Shown here piece after piece: positions 15,311 through 24,711 of a stretch of 64,000 bases of DNA. The stretch is from NCBI RefSeq assembly GCF_013314535.1, contig NZ_JABUAE010000018.1, positions 27,333-91,332 on the forward strand. Reading direction: 5' to 3'. This stretch comes from Bacillus sp. Xin1 (GTDB lineage Bacteria > Bacillota > Bacilli > Bacillales > Bacillaceae_G). The notes beneath the pieces are model-generated. The model worked only from the letters and a program-made list of their open reading frames with translations. It was not told where the DNA came from and did not search any database. The position numbers and the translations under genes were made by a program. Each line of letters starts with the position of its first letter. Position 1 is the stretch's first letter.

Positions 15311-16447
15311 ATGAATATGTGGTTAAATATGTTAACGACAACAGGATTAGGAGCAATAATTGGTGGATATACAAATCATTTAGCGATAAAAATGTTATTT
15401 CGTCCGCATCGCCCGATTTATATTGGGAAGTTTCGTGTACCATTTACACCAGGATTAATTCCGAAACGTCGTGATGAACTTGCTGTTCAATTAGGAAAAA
15501 TGGTTGTAGATCATTTGTTAACACCAGAGGGAATCGGAAAGAAATTAACAGATGAGAAATTTCAGCAAGAGCTTATTCAGTGGGCGCAAGTAGAAATAGA
15601 TAAAATTTTGGTGAATGAGCAATCGCTGCGAGAGGTTTTAGGGAAATGGGATTTGGAGCATGTGGAAGGGGAGACAATCAAAAAAATTAAAAGTATGATT
15701 GTCGAAAAAATTGATACGTTTTTATCAAAATATGATACATATACGTGGGAACAAGCTTTGCCTCGTTCTGTTCATGAAAAAGTGGAACAAATGATTCCGA
15801 ATGTAGCATCATTTATTTTAGAAAGAGGGATAAGCTTTTTTGAAAGTGAAGAAGGAAAAGAACGGCTTGCTAAAATGATTGATGACTTTTTTGCTTCCCG
15901 AGGCACATTGTTAAATTTAGTAGGGATGTTTTTAGGGAATGTAAGTTTAGTGGATCGTCTGCAGCCAGAAGTGATTAAGTTTTTAGGACAAGAAGGAACG
16001 AAACAGCTTTTAAGTGATGTCCTGCAAAAAGAGTGGGGGAAATTAAAAGGAAGAGAAGTGAAGGAACTGGAGTCCTTTATTGAGAAAGAAACGGTTGTAA
16101 AGTCAATCTTATCAACAATTAAAATAGAGGAAACGGTAAGAGGGTTTTTCAATCAATCTGTTCAAAAAGTGTGTGAACCAGTTCGGGAACGGGTTGTACA
16201 AACAATGATTCCGAATGTAGTGAAAAAAGGTTTAGCATGGGGGATAAACAATACCGAACAGATTTTGAAAAATTTCCGTCTTGCTGAAATCGTACAACAA
16301 GAAGTAGCTACATTCTCAACAGAGAGATTAGAAGACCTTGTATTATCGATTACGAAGAGTGAACTGAAGATGATTACTTATTTAGGAGCGTTATTAGGAG
16401 GGACCATTGGATTGGTTCAAGGTGTGTTGTTGCTTCTCTTAATGTAA
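15311..16447 (+). CDS. yheB: DUF445 membrane protein YheB
   Basis: 378 residues, matching B. subtilis YheB (377). A hydrophobic N-terminal segment ([19 protein letters not shown]) leads to the conserved block [20 protein letters not shown], then a long helical middle, then a C-terminal membrane segment ([17 protein letters not shown]). Both ends are in the membrane with the charged centre on one side. DUF445 proteins have no defined activity. The ATG at 15311 was chosen over the long frame because alignment with YheB begins there, though its ribosome site is weak (GGAAAG). Gene order yheD-yheB-yheA is as in B. subtilis. Confidence 0.82.
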   Translation: MNMWLNMLTTTGLGAIIGGYTNHLAIKMLFRPHRPIYIGKFRVPFTPGLIPKRRDELAVQLGKMVVDHLLTPEGIGKKLTDEKFQQELIQWAQVEIDKILVNEQSLREVLGKWDLEHVEGETIKKIKSMIVEKIDTFLSKYDTYTWEQALPRSVHEKVEQMIPNVASFILERGISFFESEEGKERLAKMIDDFFASRGTLLNLVGMFLGNVSLVDRLQPEVIKFLGQEGTKQLLSDVLQKEWGKLKGREVKELESFIEKETVVKSILSTIKIEETVRGFFNQSVQKVCEPVRERVVQTMIPNVVKKGLAWGINNTEQILKNFRLAEIVQQEVATFSTERLEDLVLSITKSELKMITYLGALLGGTIGLVQGVLLLLLM

Positions 16448-16463
16448 TGAAATGAATTGAACA

Positions 16464-16500
16464 AACTTTTTTTTTAGAGAGAAGATAGAATCCAGCCATG
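16464..16500 (+). repeat. R160 fragment (head only), copy g1
   Basis: TTTTTTTTTAGAGAGAAGA followed by ATCCAGCCATGAAAAGAAC resembles the head of the repeat and then diverges into a short AGAACAGGAG..CTCCTGTTCT hairpin (about 16504-16538) that may terminate yheB. Confidence 0.45.
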
Positions 16501-16569
16501 AAAAGAACAGGAGATATTCACTTATGTTCTCCTGTTCTTTTTACATAGCATGGGGTGCATGAACGTGTG

Positions 16570-16730
16570 CTTTCTCACCATCTCAATTAAGGCTATGAAA
16601 GTAAAAGAAGCCCTACTCTCGCTACCTCATTTTGGTTTCATACGGCATGGGGCTAAAAAAGGCTCTGATCGTTTCTATCCATGGCTGGATGATCTCTTCC
16701 AACCAAAAAAGAGAGGTTTTCAATCGTCTT
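16570..16730 (-). repeat. R160 dispersed repeat, copy g2
   Basis: Inverted copy with AAGGCTATGAAAGTAAAAG, ACGGCATGGGGCTAAAAAA, GATCGTTTCTATCCATGGC and CTGGATGATCTCTTCC modules. Confidence 0.75.
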
Positions 16731-16868
16731 ATCGATTTTATAAATTGATAAATAAAGTGAAATTTCTTCACATATAGTGCATAGTTTGTTATTGTAAAAG
16801 GGTGCGTATCAAAAGGTACTCAAAGAGCAAGGACATTAGACCAAGCTCGCTAAAGGAGGAAAAATACA

Positions 16869-17222
16869 ATGACAAAAAATATTCATGATGTTGCATATGA
16901 ATTACAAAATGCAATCGCAGAAAATACAGATTTCCAAGCTTTAAAAGCAAGCTATGCAGAAGTACAAGGAGACGCAGCTTCAAAACAATTATTTGAACAG
17001 TTCCGTACAATGCAATTAGAGTTACAACAAAAAATGATGCAAGGACAAGAGATTACTGAAGAAGATAATCAAAAAGCACAAGAAGTTGTAGCGCTTATTC
17101 AACAAGATCCAAAAATCGTTAAGTTAATGGAAGCAGAGCAACGCCTAAACGTTGTAATTGGCGATATTAACAAAATTATCATGAAGCCACTTGAAGAATT
17201 ATATACTGCATACCAAGCTTAA
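16869..17222 (+). CDS. yheA: YlbF/YmcA-family protein YheA
   Basis: 117 residues, almost entirely helical, with the YlbF-domain pattern: [55 protein letters not shown]. Relatives YlbF and YmcA form a complex with YaaT that affects RNase Y-dependent mRNA maturation, biofilm, competence and sporulation; YheA's own role is not established. A strong AAAGGAGG precedes the ATG and a terminator follows, giving a monocistronic unit. It is soluble and Gln-rich, with no catalytic motif. Confidence 0.88.
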   Translation: MTKNIHDVAYELQNAIAENTDFQALKASYAEVQGDAASKQLFEQFRTMQLELQQKMMQGQEITEEDNQKAQEVVALIQQDPKIVKLMEAEQRLNVVIGDINKIIMKPLEELYTAYQA

Positions 17223-17226
17223 TATA

Positions 17227-17262
17227 AAAAAAGACGTTTCCTGAGAGGGAGGCGTCTTTTTT
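17227..17262 (+). terminator. Terminator of yheA
   Basis: AAAAAAGACG pairs with CGTCTTTTTT around an inner CCT/AGG stem. Confidence 0.85.
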
Positions 17263-17339
17263 CTATGGAATTCATCAATACTTTGATAGAAGGACCATTT
17301 CTTAACTAACGGTAGAAAAGTAAAGTTAGATAGGAGATA

Positions 17340-17968
17340 AGGAAGGAAGTGCGCTTGAAAAATATGTGATACGAATAGAAATTTTTACGTTCCGATGATT
17401 CAGCGGAAATGGTAGCACCAGAAGAAACAACGCCGTTTTCCACTGTAACATTTTTCGAAAAAGAAATGAGTTATACAATTGAACGTCCGATGAATCGTGA
17501 AGAAGTGGAAGCTTTATTACAGGAATTAATGCCAAGTAAAAATTTATTTTATGGTATTCCATGGATGGAACATTCCGTGAAGTAAGAACAAGAACGGTTC
17601 CCCGTCAGGAAAAACCATATACACCGCTTGTAGAAGTAACAAAATCACAGCCAATTTTTTCTTTCTCTCATACAAAAGGAACAATGGCCGGATTTTGGAC
17701 ACCAGATTATGCGCAAGGTATTGGGGTAGCTGGTTTCCATTTACACTATATTGATAACGAACGAAGCGGAGGCGGACATGTTTTTGACTTTGTGGTAGAC
17801 AATTGTACAATTCAAATTTGTCAAAAGGCACATATGCATTTAGCACTCCCAGAAACAGCAGATTTTATGGCAGCGGATTTATCAAGAGAAAATCTTGAAA
17901 ATGATATTGCGACCGCGGAAGGTGCGGAGGAAAAAGAAAACAATTCATGTCTACTGTATGTGCGATAA
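17340..17968 (+). pseudogene. alsD: Decayed acetolactate decarboxylase gene
   Basis: AlsD (BudA) converts 2-acetolactate to acetoin. Its sequence can be followed across at least two reading frames: DSAEMVAPEETTPFSTVTFF onward to LMPSKNLFYGI (about 17395-17556), then after a shift near 17556-17561 MDGTFREVRTRTVPRQEKPY to the end, including GIGVAGFHLHYIDNERSGGG, where the family's zinc-binding His residues lie. One base appears missing between FYGI and MDGTF, another shift is likely near 17393-17397, and about the first third of the protein is not recognisable. No ribosome site or partner alsS is present. The two shifts and missing start argue for real decay; a single base-calling error cannot explain it. 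Confidence 0.8.
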
Positions 17969-17980
17969 TCGCTACAGGAA

Positions 17981-18047
17981 TATATAAATCAAAAGAAACT
18001 ACCGGAGTTGTTTTCGCAATATCGGTAGTTTTCTTTTGATTTATATT
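17981..18047. terminator. Large bidirectional terminator hairpin
   Basis: A roughly 24-bp inverted repeat (ATCAAAAGAAACTACCG pairing with CGGTAGTTTTCTTTTGAT) lies between the convergent alsD remnant and the lipoprotein gene, overlapping the latter's stop. Confidence 0.85.
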
Positions 18048-18427
18048 GTAATTTTCTTTAGAATATCTGCTTCTTGTTTACTTAAAGAGGTATACTCTCC
18101 TCTCATATTTACTACATCTGCCCCGTGGTCATTATAATATATGCTGACGTATAATAATGGGCTGCCTTCCTCTGCATTGGTGATAAGAAACACAACGTCT
18201 GGATCTTTTCCGATTGGATCAAATTCTGTATTGGCAATCCATTTTTTTGTGTGAAATACATTGGATACAGTTTTTATTTTTTTCTTATTCGTTGTATGCT
18301 CAAATCTTACTTCGTTGTGAGTTGTAGATGTTCCAACTCCTAAAATTTCATCTACTGAAGGTGTCTTGCACCCTGCTAACAGTAGAAATATAGATAGGGA
18401 CAGAATCATAATGAATGTTTTTTTCAT
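18041..18427 (-). CDS. Small secreted lipoprotein of unknown function
   Basis: 128 residues with a lipoprotein signal peptide and lipobox LLAGC (Cys 20). The mature part is a soluble, mostly polar domain (KKWIANTEFDPIGKDPDVVF, LLYVSIYYNDHGADVVNMRG) that should sit on the outer face of the membrane. Start ATG 18425-18427 has AGGTGAT upstream; the longer frame to 18490 adds an implausible polar-hydrophobic extension. It has no operon partner. No named family recognised. Confidence 0.72.
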   Translation of the reverse strand: MKKTFIMILSLSIFLLLAGCKTPSVDEILGVGTSTTHNEVRFEHTTNKKKIKTVSNVFHTKKWIANTEFDPIGKDPDVVFLITNAEEGSPLLYVSIYYNDHGADVVNMRGEYTSLSKQEADILKKITI

Positions 18428-18490
18428 CAAATCACCTGCCTTTAGGGCATTATAATGAATGGTAATGAGAGTTATTCTACATAGATACAA

Positions 18491-18531
18491 GAAAAGAGCA
18501 TTCGTTTCACATTGGAAATAAATGCTCTTTC
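18491..18531 (-). terminator. Terminator downstream of the DNA glycosylase gene
   Basis: AAAGAGCATT pairs with AATGCTCTTT on the minus strand, with TTCTTG following. It is about 40 bases past the stop at 18573. Confidence 0.7.
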
Positions 18532-18572
18532 ATTTTGATATAAAGAATATTTTGGGTGTTGTAGTATGTACC

Positions 18573-19187
18573 CTATTTAGATACAAACGGATGTTTATCA
18601 AAATAAAACCGCCAAGGATAATGAACCGCTTCTTCCGCATAGTCAATATTAATGCGGGGGCCAGCAACGACCTCATATTGAGAAGATAGATGTTCTTCTT
18701 CAGGGACTAATTCAATATATAATTCATCACCTTGTAAGGATAATCCGCGCTCTTCTAACGTAATGCCAAGTGCGCGGCATAGCTTTCCAGGTCCGTTCGT
18801 GACATTTTTGGATTGTGATTTCGTAAGCTCTGTTTTGCCGAAACGTGCCATTTTCATTTCTTCTATTCCATCAAGGGGCTCTATTGCACGAATAAGAACA
18901 CCTTGCGGGGTGCCAACTGGAGCAGTGATGACATTAAAACAATGGTACATGCCATAAATAAGATAAACATAAGCATGTCCTGGTGCGCCAAACATAACTT
19001 CTGTCCGCTCCGTTCGTCTTCCCCCATAACTATGTGCCGCTTTATCATCTGGCCCTTTATATGCTTCGACTTCTACAATGAATCCACTTCGTTTTATCCC
19101 ATCGACTATATGTACAAGCTTATGACCAAGTAGCTTTTTAGCAACTTCTAGTGTATCGCCCTCATAAAAAGAAGGAGGTGCTTTCAT
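18573..19187 (-). CDS. 3-methyladenine DNA glycosylase, AAG/Mpg family
   Basis: The 204-residue base-excision repair enzyme removes alkylated or deaminated purines. It shows the AAG fold signatures: [20 protein letters not shown] at 7-26, the catalytic Glu in [39 protein letters not shown] with the Tyr/His residues that line the flipped-base pocket, and [13 protein letters not shown]. Length matches bacterial members such as B. subtilis YxlJ. AGGAGAT is nine bases upstream of the ATG. It is an independent unit, divergent from yhaX. Confidence 0.92.
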   Translation of the reverse strand: MKAPPSFYEGDTLEVAKKLLGHKLVHIVDGIKRSGFIVEVEAYKGPDDKAAHSYGGRRTERTEVMFGAPGHAYVYLIYGMYHCFNVITAPVGTPQGVLIRAIEPLDGIEEMKMARFGKTELTKSQSKNVTNGPGKLCRALGITLEERGLSLQGDELYIELVPEEEHLSSQYEVVAGPRINIDYAEEAVHYPWRFYFDKHPFVSK

Positions 19188-19323
19188 ATTGGTATCTCCT
19201 TTACTGATGATTTACGTATATATTAAACCAAATTTGTGTGCGAGATTCTAACTCGTTCTAATTAATAAATTTCTTTCATAAATTATGGATAGGGTAAAAG
19301 CAGCTAAGAGGAGGGGATACGAC

Positions 19324-20196
19324 ATGATTTATCGCTTGTTGGCTCTTAATATAGACGGGACACTCGTGCAGAAAAATGGGAAGATACCAAAAGGAACACG
19401 AGAAGCTATTGATTTTGTAAAGCGAAAAGGTGTATATGTTACGCTGTTTACAAGCAGGCACTTTCAATCTGCTCATAAAATAGCGAAGTCATTAAAACTA
19501 GATTCCATATTAGTTACGCATAGCGGCGCTTTTATTTCTGCTTCATTAGATAAACCGCTCGTTCAAAAACGATTATCAGAAGAAAAGACGTTTAATATTG
19601 TGCAAGTACTGGAACATTTTGAATGTAATGTCCGGATTTCACATGAACGTTTTTCTATCGGTAACCGTGAGCGCAATACACCGAATTTAATTGCACGTAC
19701 TGTATTATCAAGCACAGAACCACTATTTTATCCTGTTCAATTTGTAGATTCATTAGGTGACACACTCCGTGATCAGCCTGTTGCAGCTCCGAAAATTGAT
19801 GTTGTTTTTTCAAGTAGAGGAGAAAAAGACCGTGCGCTCAAAACATTGAAAAAAGCATTTGAAAATGTGGAGTATATAGAATCTGGTGGGGGAAGGATAG
19901 AAATTCTTCCGCTGCATGTATCAAAATTAAGAGGGTTGCAATTATTAGGAGAACATCTTGGAGTAGAACTGAATGAAATGGTGGCAATTGGAGATAGTTT
20001 GGAAGATTTAGATGTCATTGCGAGTGTTGGATTAGGAGTCGCAATGGGAGATGCACCTATTCCAGTGAAGCAAGCAGCGGACTGGATTACGCGTTCCAAT
20101 GGTGAAAACGGAGTGGAATATATGATTAAGGAACATTTCCGAAAGCAATTTCCAATTCCATTTTTGAAAAACCATTCGCAAGTTCATAAGCGATGA
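19324..20196 (+). CDS. yhaX: HAD-superfamily (Cof-type) protein YhaX, nucleophile replaced
   Basis: 290 residues of the Cof/IIB haloacid dehalogenase group, syntenic with B. subtilis yhaX just upstream of hemZ. The motif I region reads LLALNIDGTLV: the residue aligned with the nucleophilic Asp of DxDGT is Asn (N9), while the second Asp (D11) is kept. Motif II is in TLFTSR, and motifs III/IV are KLRGLQLL and MVAIGDSLEDLDVI. Without the nucleophile, normal phosphatase activity is doubtful unless Asn is deamidated. A cap domain spans about 85-190. ATG 19324 has GAGGAGGGG upstream; the frame's earlier ATG at 19285 does not. Confidence 0.82.
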   Translation: MIYRLLALNIDGTLVQKNGKIPKGTREAIDFVKRKGVYVTLFTSRHFQSAHKIAKSLKLDSILVTHSGAFISASLDKPLVQKRLSEEKTFNIVQVLEHFECNVRISHERFSIGNRERNTPNLIARTVLSSTEPLFYPVQFVDSLGDTLRDQPVAAPKIDVVFSSRGEKDRALKTLKKAFENVEYIESGGGRIEILPLHVSKLRGLQLLGEHLGVELNEMVAIGDSLEDLDVIASVGLGVAMGDAPIPVKQAADWITRSNGENGVEYMIKEHFRKQFPIPFLKNHSQVHKR

Positions 20197-20206
20197 TAGG
20201 GCTTTT

Positions 20207-20236
20207 AAAAAACGTAGTTTAACAGCTACGTTTTTT
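20207..20236 (+). terminator. Terminator of yhaX
   Basis: AAAAAACGTAG pairs with CTACGTTTTTT around an eight-base loop. Confidence 0.88.
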
Positions 20237-20356
20237 AGTGTCTTTATTCCGCAGTTTTGTGAGGATTTTTCGGGAAAATGAGGTAAAAGCTTCTGTATTG
20301 ACCTGTACACGCCCTTCAAGTAAACTAAAGAGAGTTTACAAATGAAAAGGTGATAA

Positions 20357-21847
20357 GTGTTGTTAATTTCAATAAAAACGTTACAAGATGATCGTTTTTT
20401 ACGTCCGCTACAAAATATTAGCGGCTTATTTTTTGAAGAAAGCACGATAGGATTTGAGCAGGAAGATGCAAATCTTATTGTTGAAATACAGATAGAAGGA
20501 AACGTGACAGCTTCAGCGCGTTTAACAGACGCCCAGACTGGTGATGTATATGAAGAAACATTTTCAAAAGATTTATCTTCTTTTACAGAAGAAAAAGAAC
20601 GTATGAAACAGGTAAAGCATGTCGTTTCTTATGTATATCTTTCTGTTTTACAGCAGCTAACTGGAATTGAACAGAGCTGGGGGATTTTAACAGGTGTACG
20701 TCCAACGAAACTTCTTCATAAGATGCTTCAAAATGGTATGTCAAAAGAAGAAGCGCATAAAGAACTTCGTGAAAGCTATTTAATTCATGAAGAAAAAATT
20801 GAACTTCTGCAGCGCATTGTTGATTGCCAATTAGCAGTTGTTCCAGATTTATATCGTTTAAAAGAAGAGGTAAGTATTTATATCGGTATTCCGTTCTGTC
20901 CGACGAAATGTGCATATTGTACATTCCCGGCTTATGCAATTAATGGACGTCAAGGATCTGTCGATTCTTTCTTAGGTGGTCTGCATTATGAAGTTCGTGA
21001 AATTGGTAAGTTCCTAAAAGAAAAAGGTGTTAAGGTTACAACGATTTATTACGGCGGTGGTACGCCAACAAGTATTACAGCAGAAGAGATGGACATGTTG
21101 TATGAAGAAATGTATCAATCGTTCCCAGATGTAACAAAAGTACGTGAAGTAACGGTTGAGGCAGGTCGTCCAGATACGATTACGCCAGAAAAGCTAGAAG
21201 TATTAAATAAATGGAACATTGACCGCATTAGTATTAATCCGCAGTCGTACCATCAAGAAACGTTAAAAGCAATCGGACGTCACCATACGGTGGAAGAAAC
21301 GATTGAGAAGTATCACTTAGCACGTCAAATGGGAATGAACAATATTAATATGGATTTAATTATTGGTCTTCCTGGTGAAGGATTAGAAATATTCAAACAT
21401 ACGTTAGATGAGACAGAAAAGTTAATGCCAGAATCATTAACAGTTCACACATTATCATTTAAGCGTGCTTCTGAAATGACGCAAAACAAGCGTAAATATA
21501 AAGTGGCAGGTCGTGAAGAAATTACAGCGATGATGCACGAAGCAGAAGAGTGGACGAAGAATCATAATTACGTACCTTATTATTTATACCGCCAAAAGAA
21601 CATTTTAGGTAACTTAGAAAATGTTGGCTACGCAATGCCTTCCCAAGAAAGCATTTATAATATCGTGATTATGGAAGAAGTACAATCGATTATCGGTCTT
21701 GGCTGCGGTGCATCAAGTAAATTTGTACATCCAAAAACGGGGGCAATTACGCACTTCGCAAATCCAAAAGATCCAAAGTCATATAATGATGGTTATATGA
21801 AATATACAGAAGATAAGCTTGAGATTTTAAAAGAGCTATTTTCTTAA
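20357..21847 (+). CDS. hemZ: Radical SAM coproporphyrinogen III oxidase-like HemZ
   Basis: 496 residues. The radical SAM cluster motif FCPTKCAYCTF lies at about residues 177-187 in GIPFCPTKCAYCTFP, followed by YYGGGTPTSI (SAM-binding) and GLPGE. The N-terminal ~160 residues are the HemZ-specific domain (GILTGVRPTKLLHKMLQNG). HemZ proteins resemble oxygen-independent HemN but their role in haem synthesis is debated; many HemN relatives are haem chaperones or methyltransferases. It starts at GTG 20357 with AAAGG upstream. The yhaX-hemZ order is as in B. subtilis. Confidence 0.9.
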   Translation: MLLISIKTLQDDRFLRPLQNISGLFFEESTIGFEQEDANLIVEIQIEGNVTASARLTDAQTGDVYEETFSKDLSSFTEEKERMKQVKHVVSYVYLSVLQQLTGIEQSWGILTGVRPTKLLHKMLQNGMSKEEAHKELRESYLIHEEKIELLQRIVDCQLAVVPDLYRLKEEVSIYIGIPFCPTKCAYCTFPAYAINGRQGSVDSFLGGLHYEVREIGKFLKEKGVKVTTIYYGGGTPTSITAEEMDMLYEEMYQSFPDVTKVREVTVEAGRPDTITPEKLEVLNKWNIDRISINPQSYHQETLKAIGRHHTVEETIEKYHLARQMGMNNINMDLIIGLPGEGLEIFKHTLDETEKLMPESLTVHTLSFKRASEMTQNKRKYKVAGREEITAMMHEAEEWTKNHNYVPYYLYRQKNILGNLENVGYAMPSQESIYNIVIMEEVQSIIGLGCGASSKFVHPKTGAITHFANPKDPKSYNDGYMKYTEDKLEILKELFS

Positions 21848-21849
21848 GA

Positions 21850-21909
21850 GAAGAGGCTGGCCTAAAGGTTCGCATGTTGCGAGGCTTTAGGTTTCAGTCT
21901 TTTTTTTAT
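21850..21909 (+). terminator. Terminator of hemZ
   Basis: Long interrupted hairpin: GAGGCTGGCCTAAAG pairs with CTTTAGG..CAGTCTT around a CGC/GCG inner stem, then eight T residues. Confidence 0.75.
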
Positions 21910-22075
21910 AAAAAAACCATTTCTTTTGGGTAGGAGAGAGCGTCCACCCATGCATAGAAGCGGTCAGTGCCTTTTTTAGCCCCATGCCATGTTAAAACAA
22001 AAGGAGAAAGCGAGTAGATATCTCTTTTTGTTTTTATAGCCGCGAGTTGTATGTTGAAAATCAAGATGGATATAT
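21910..22075 (+). repeat. R160 dispersed repeat, copy h (tandem with i)
   Basis: Full forward copy: CCATTTCTTTTGGGTAGGAG, CATGCATAGAAGCGGTCAG, AGCCCCATGCCATG, AAAATCAAGATGGATATAT. Confidence 0.85.
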
Positions 22076-22084
22076 GGTGAAACC

Positions 22085-22245
22085 CCGGTATAAAATTTAT
22101 CTTTTTGGATGGAAGAGAGAATCCGGCCATGGATAGAAGTGCTTAGCCACATACTAAGTAAAAAGAAAGGTGGAAAATGAGTGGGAATCTGCTTTTGTTT
22201 TCATAGCCACGATTTGCATGTTAGAACATCAAAAATGAATACATA
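22085..22245 (+). repeat. R160 dispersed repeat, copy i (tandem with h)
   Basis: Diverged forward copy: TTTTTGGATGGAAGAGAG, ATCCGGCCATGGATAGAAG, ATCTGCTTTTGTTTTC, ATAGCCACGATTTGCATG. The h/i pair occupies the 510-base gap before the acyl-CoA synthetase gene. Confidence 0.8.
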
Positions 22246-22358
22246 TTTGTAAAACAGTGTCGAGAATGATCAGAAAAAGAAGGTAAAAATGTAGAGGAAA
22301 TGTCTACTTATAGACGAAATGATAGATTTATGAAAGTTAAAAGGGGGCATAGTTTGAC

Positions 22359-23918
22359 ATGTATATGACGATTGGGAGGATTTTTGATTTAACGGTTAGC
22401 AAGTATCCGAATAAAGAAGCGTTAGTAGAACCGGAAAAGAATATTCGCTGGACATATAAAGAGTGGGATGAACAGGTGAATAAAACGGCGCATGCTTTGC
22501 TTGCAGAAGGTGTGAGAAAAGGAGATACCGTATCTGTCTATTTATATAACTGTCGTGAATTTGTAAACGTTTACCTCGCTTGCGCGAAAATCGGTGCAAT
22601 CTTCAATCCGATTAATTTCCGTTTAAAAGCAAAAGAAGTAGCTTACATTCTCCACGATGCGTCTTCAAAAGTGGTTGTATTTGAAAAGGCGGTTGAACAA
22701 ACAGTCGCGATGGTTGAAAGAGATTTCCCAAACAGTTCTTTTTGGTACATAGAAGATGATGCGCCTGCATATGCTGCATCTTATCATGAAAAAGTAAATG
22801 CCGCTTCATCTGAGGCTGTAGATATTGTCGTTGAGGAAACAGATTATTGCTCGATGCTTTATACAAGTGGTACAACAGGGCATCCAAAAGGGGTGCTGCA
22901 CCGTCACCGTGATATGGCAGAACATAGTATGATTTGTACGTATTTCTTAAAATATAACCGTGACAGTATCGGGCTTGTTGTAGCACCACTGTACCATTGC
23001 GGGGAATTAAACGCTGGTATTATACCACGAATTCAAGTTGGCGGGAAAAATATCATTTTACACCAATTTGATACAAAGACAGTTTTACATACGATTCAAA
23101 AAGAAAAAATCACAACATTCTTTGCGGCGCCAACGATGTGGAATATGCTGTTACAGGAGGATTTATCACAATATGAACTTTGCTCGATGAAAATTGGGGT
23201 ATACGGTGGGGCTGCAATGGCACCTGCACTTGTAAAAGAATGTAAAGAGCGTCTACATATTGATCTTGTCCAAATTTACGGAATGACAGAGATGGGGCCG
23301 GTTATTGCATTCTTAGTAGAAGAAGATCAAATTACGAAAGCTGGTTCAGCGGGAACTCCTTGCTTTAGTCACGAAATTCGAATTGTAAAGCCGAACGAAG
23401 AGGGGCCGGCAGAACCAGATGATGTACTGCCACCGTATGAAGTGGGAGAAATTATTTCACGTGGGCCAACTATGATGGCAGGATATCATAATCGCGCAGA
23501 AGCGAACGCAAAGTCTATGTATAAAGGTTGGTACCATTCGGGAGATCTAGGTTATTTTGATAAGGATGGTTATTTATATGTAGCAGATCGTGTTGACGAT
23601 ATGGTGATTAGTGGTGGGGTAAATATTTATCCGCGTGAAGTTGAAGATTTCTTGCATAGTCATCCTAGTGTATTAGATGTGGCTGTACTTGGTGAACCGG
23701 ATGAGCTATGGGGGGAACGTGTTGTTGCGGTAGTAGTTAAAAAAGATGAGCATATTACAGCAGCTGATTTAGAAAGTTACTGTAAAGAAAGTGATGAACT
23801 AGCTGACTATAAACGTCCGCGTCATTATATATTTGCAGATGAACTTCCTCGTAACGCGAGTGGAAAATTACAGAAGTTTGTGTTGAGAGAAAGTTTAAAA
23901 GGCGCTCAGAAATCATAA
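22359..23918 (+). CDS. AMP-forming acyl-CoA synthetase
   Basis: 519-residue adenylate-forming ligase. The P-loop A3 motif MLYTSGTTGHPKGVLHRH lies at about 167-184, A5 IYGMTEMGP at about 306-314, A7 YHSGDLG with A8 VADRVDDMVISGGVNIYPREVE at about 400-425, and the catalytic Lys A10 PRNASGKLQKF near the C-terminus. Together they activate a carboxylic acid with ATP and transfer it to CoA. Size and pattern fit medium/long-chain fatty acid ligases (YhfL/FadD-like). The substrate is not determinable from sequence. AAAGGGGG lies 10-15 bases upstream of the ATG. Single gene with its own terminator. Confidence 0.85.
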   Translation: MYMTIGRIFDLTVSKYPNKEALVEPEKNIRWTYKEWDEQVNKTAHALLAEGVRKGDTVSVYLYNCREFVNVYLACAKIGAIFNPINFRLKAKEVAYILHDASSKVVVFEKAVEQTVAMVERDFPNSSFWYIEDDAPAYAASYHEKVNAASSEAVDIVVEETDYCSMLYTSGTTGHPKGVLHRHRDMAEHSMICTYFLKYNRDSIGLVVAPLYHCGELNAGIIPRIQVGGKNIILHQFDTKTVLHTIQKEKITTFFAAPTMWNMLLQEDLSQYELCSMKIGVYGGAAMAPALVKECKERLHIDLVQIYGMTEMGPVIAFLVEEDQITKAGSAGTPCFSHEIRIVKPNEEGPAEPDDVLPPYEVGEIISRGPTMMAGYHNRAEANAKSMYKGWYHSGDLGYFDKDGYLYVADRVDDMVISGGVNIYPREVEDFLHSHPSVLDVAVLGEPDELWGERVVAVVVKKDEHITAADLESYCKESDELADYKRPRHYIFADELPRNASGKLQKFVLRESLKGAQKS

Positions 23919-23919
23919 A

Positions 23920-23955
23920 GAAAAAGCATAGTCATAGATGGCTATGCTTTTTCTA
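23920..23955. terminator. Terminator of the acyl-CoA synthetase gene (bidirectional)
   Basis: AGAAAAAGCATAG pairs with CTATGCTTTTTCT; it can also serve the convergent 24052-24522 gene. Confidence 0.85.
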
Positions 23956-23970
23956 ACTTGTTTTTGTGTC

Positions 23971-24020
23971 GTTCTTTGGCGGTTGGTCGATATCCTTTGT
24001 CGAATCGCCGATAAAATTTC
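23971..24020. repeat. GATATC-type short repeat, copy 1
   Basis: GGTCGATATCCTTTGTCG next to AATCGCCGATA. The same modules occur at 52262-52335 and 63938-64000. Role unknown. Confidence 0.65.
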
Positions 24021-24051
24021 ATTCACTATTGTATATCAACAAACTCTCTTA

Positions 24052-24522
24052 TTATTTGCGCGAGAAACCTTCTTCATCAAGGTATTCTGCAGCTTCTGGA
24101 TAAGAATTAAATGTTCCATCTAAATTCACGCCAGCGTACACGTTCCACATATCATCTTCGTGGATAAGAGTAAGGATATGTCCTTCTTCACTCTGCCATT
24201 CTTCTTCTTTAGCAGGTTCAGCTTGTACAACGATTTCTTCTGGCTCTTGAGATAGAAGTTCAATTGATTTTTGAATTAATGAGCGTAGTTCGTCTGCTGA
24301 AAATTCACGGATGTTAACCATGCCTTTATCGTCTGTTTTATAACCTTTAATGCCGCCTGCATATACAAAGCCGTTACCATTTGGGTGTAAATGATACACA
24401 ACGTTCTTTTTATCTAAGCGGCTTTCTTCAAAGTGAAAGTTCACACGTTTTAATGATACGTTCTTTCTTTCTAATTGTGGGAAAGATTCGATAATCGATA
24501 ATTTTTCTTCAAAAGTTAGCAT
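24052..24522 (-). CDS. Conserved hypothetical soluble protein
   Basis: 156 residues, acidic, with no membrane segment or signal. The N-terminal half (MLTFEEKLSIIESFPQLERK; VVYHLHPNGNGFVYAGGI) looks like a compact alpha/beta domain. The C-terminal part after a Glu-rich linker (about 95-110) reads HILTLIHEDDMWNVYAGVNL, as if a second small repeat of the same kind (both contain a V-Y-A-G motif). GGAGG lies upstream of the ATG. Family not recognised and function not assigned; the duplicated VYAG pattern suggests internal duplication. Confidence 0.72.
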   Translation of the reverse strand: MLTFEEKLSIIESFPQLERKNVSLKRVNFHFEESRLDKKNVVYHLHPNGNGFVYAGGIKGYKTDDKGMVNIREFSADELRSLIQKSIELLSQEPEEIVVQAEPAKEEEWQSEEGHILTLIHEDDMWNVYAGVNLDGTFNSYPEAAEYLDEEGFSRK

Positions 24523-24711
24523 AATGCCTCCAAATATATAGTAAAAGATTTAATCTGTTCATTATAGCATAGTCGCTTATCTTTCCAAAGATAGAATACA
24601 TGAATACGGTTACTTCACGAGACTGTAAAGAGTTTCTTCTAAAAACCACTGACGAATACATATTTCTCGCGTTACAATAAAACGTGGACTTTTAATAGAG
24701 GTGATTTTTTT

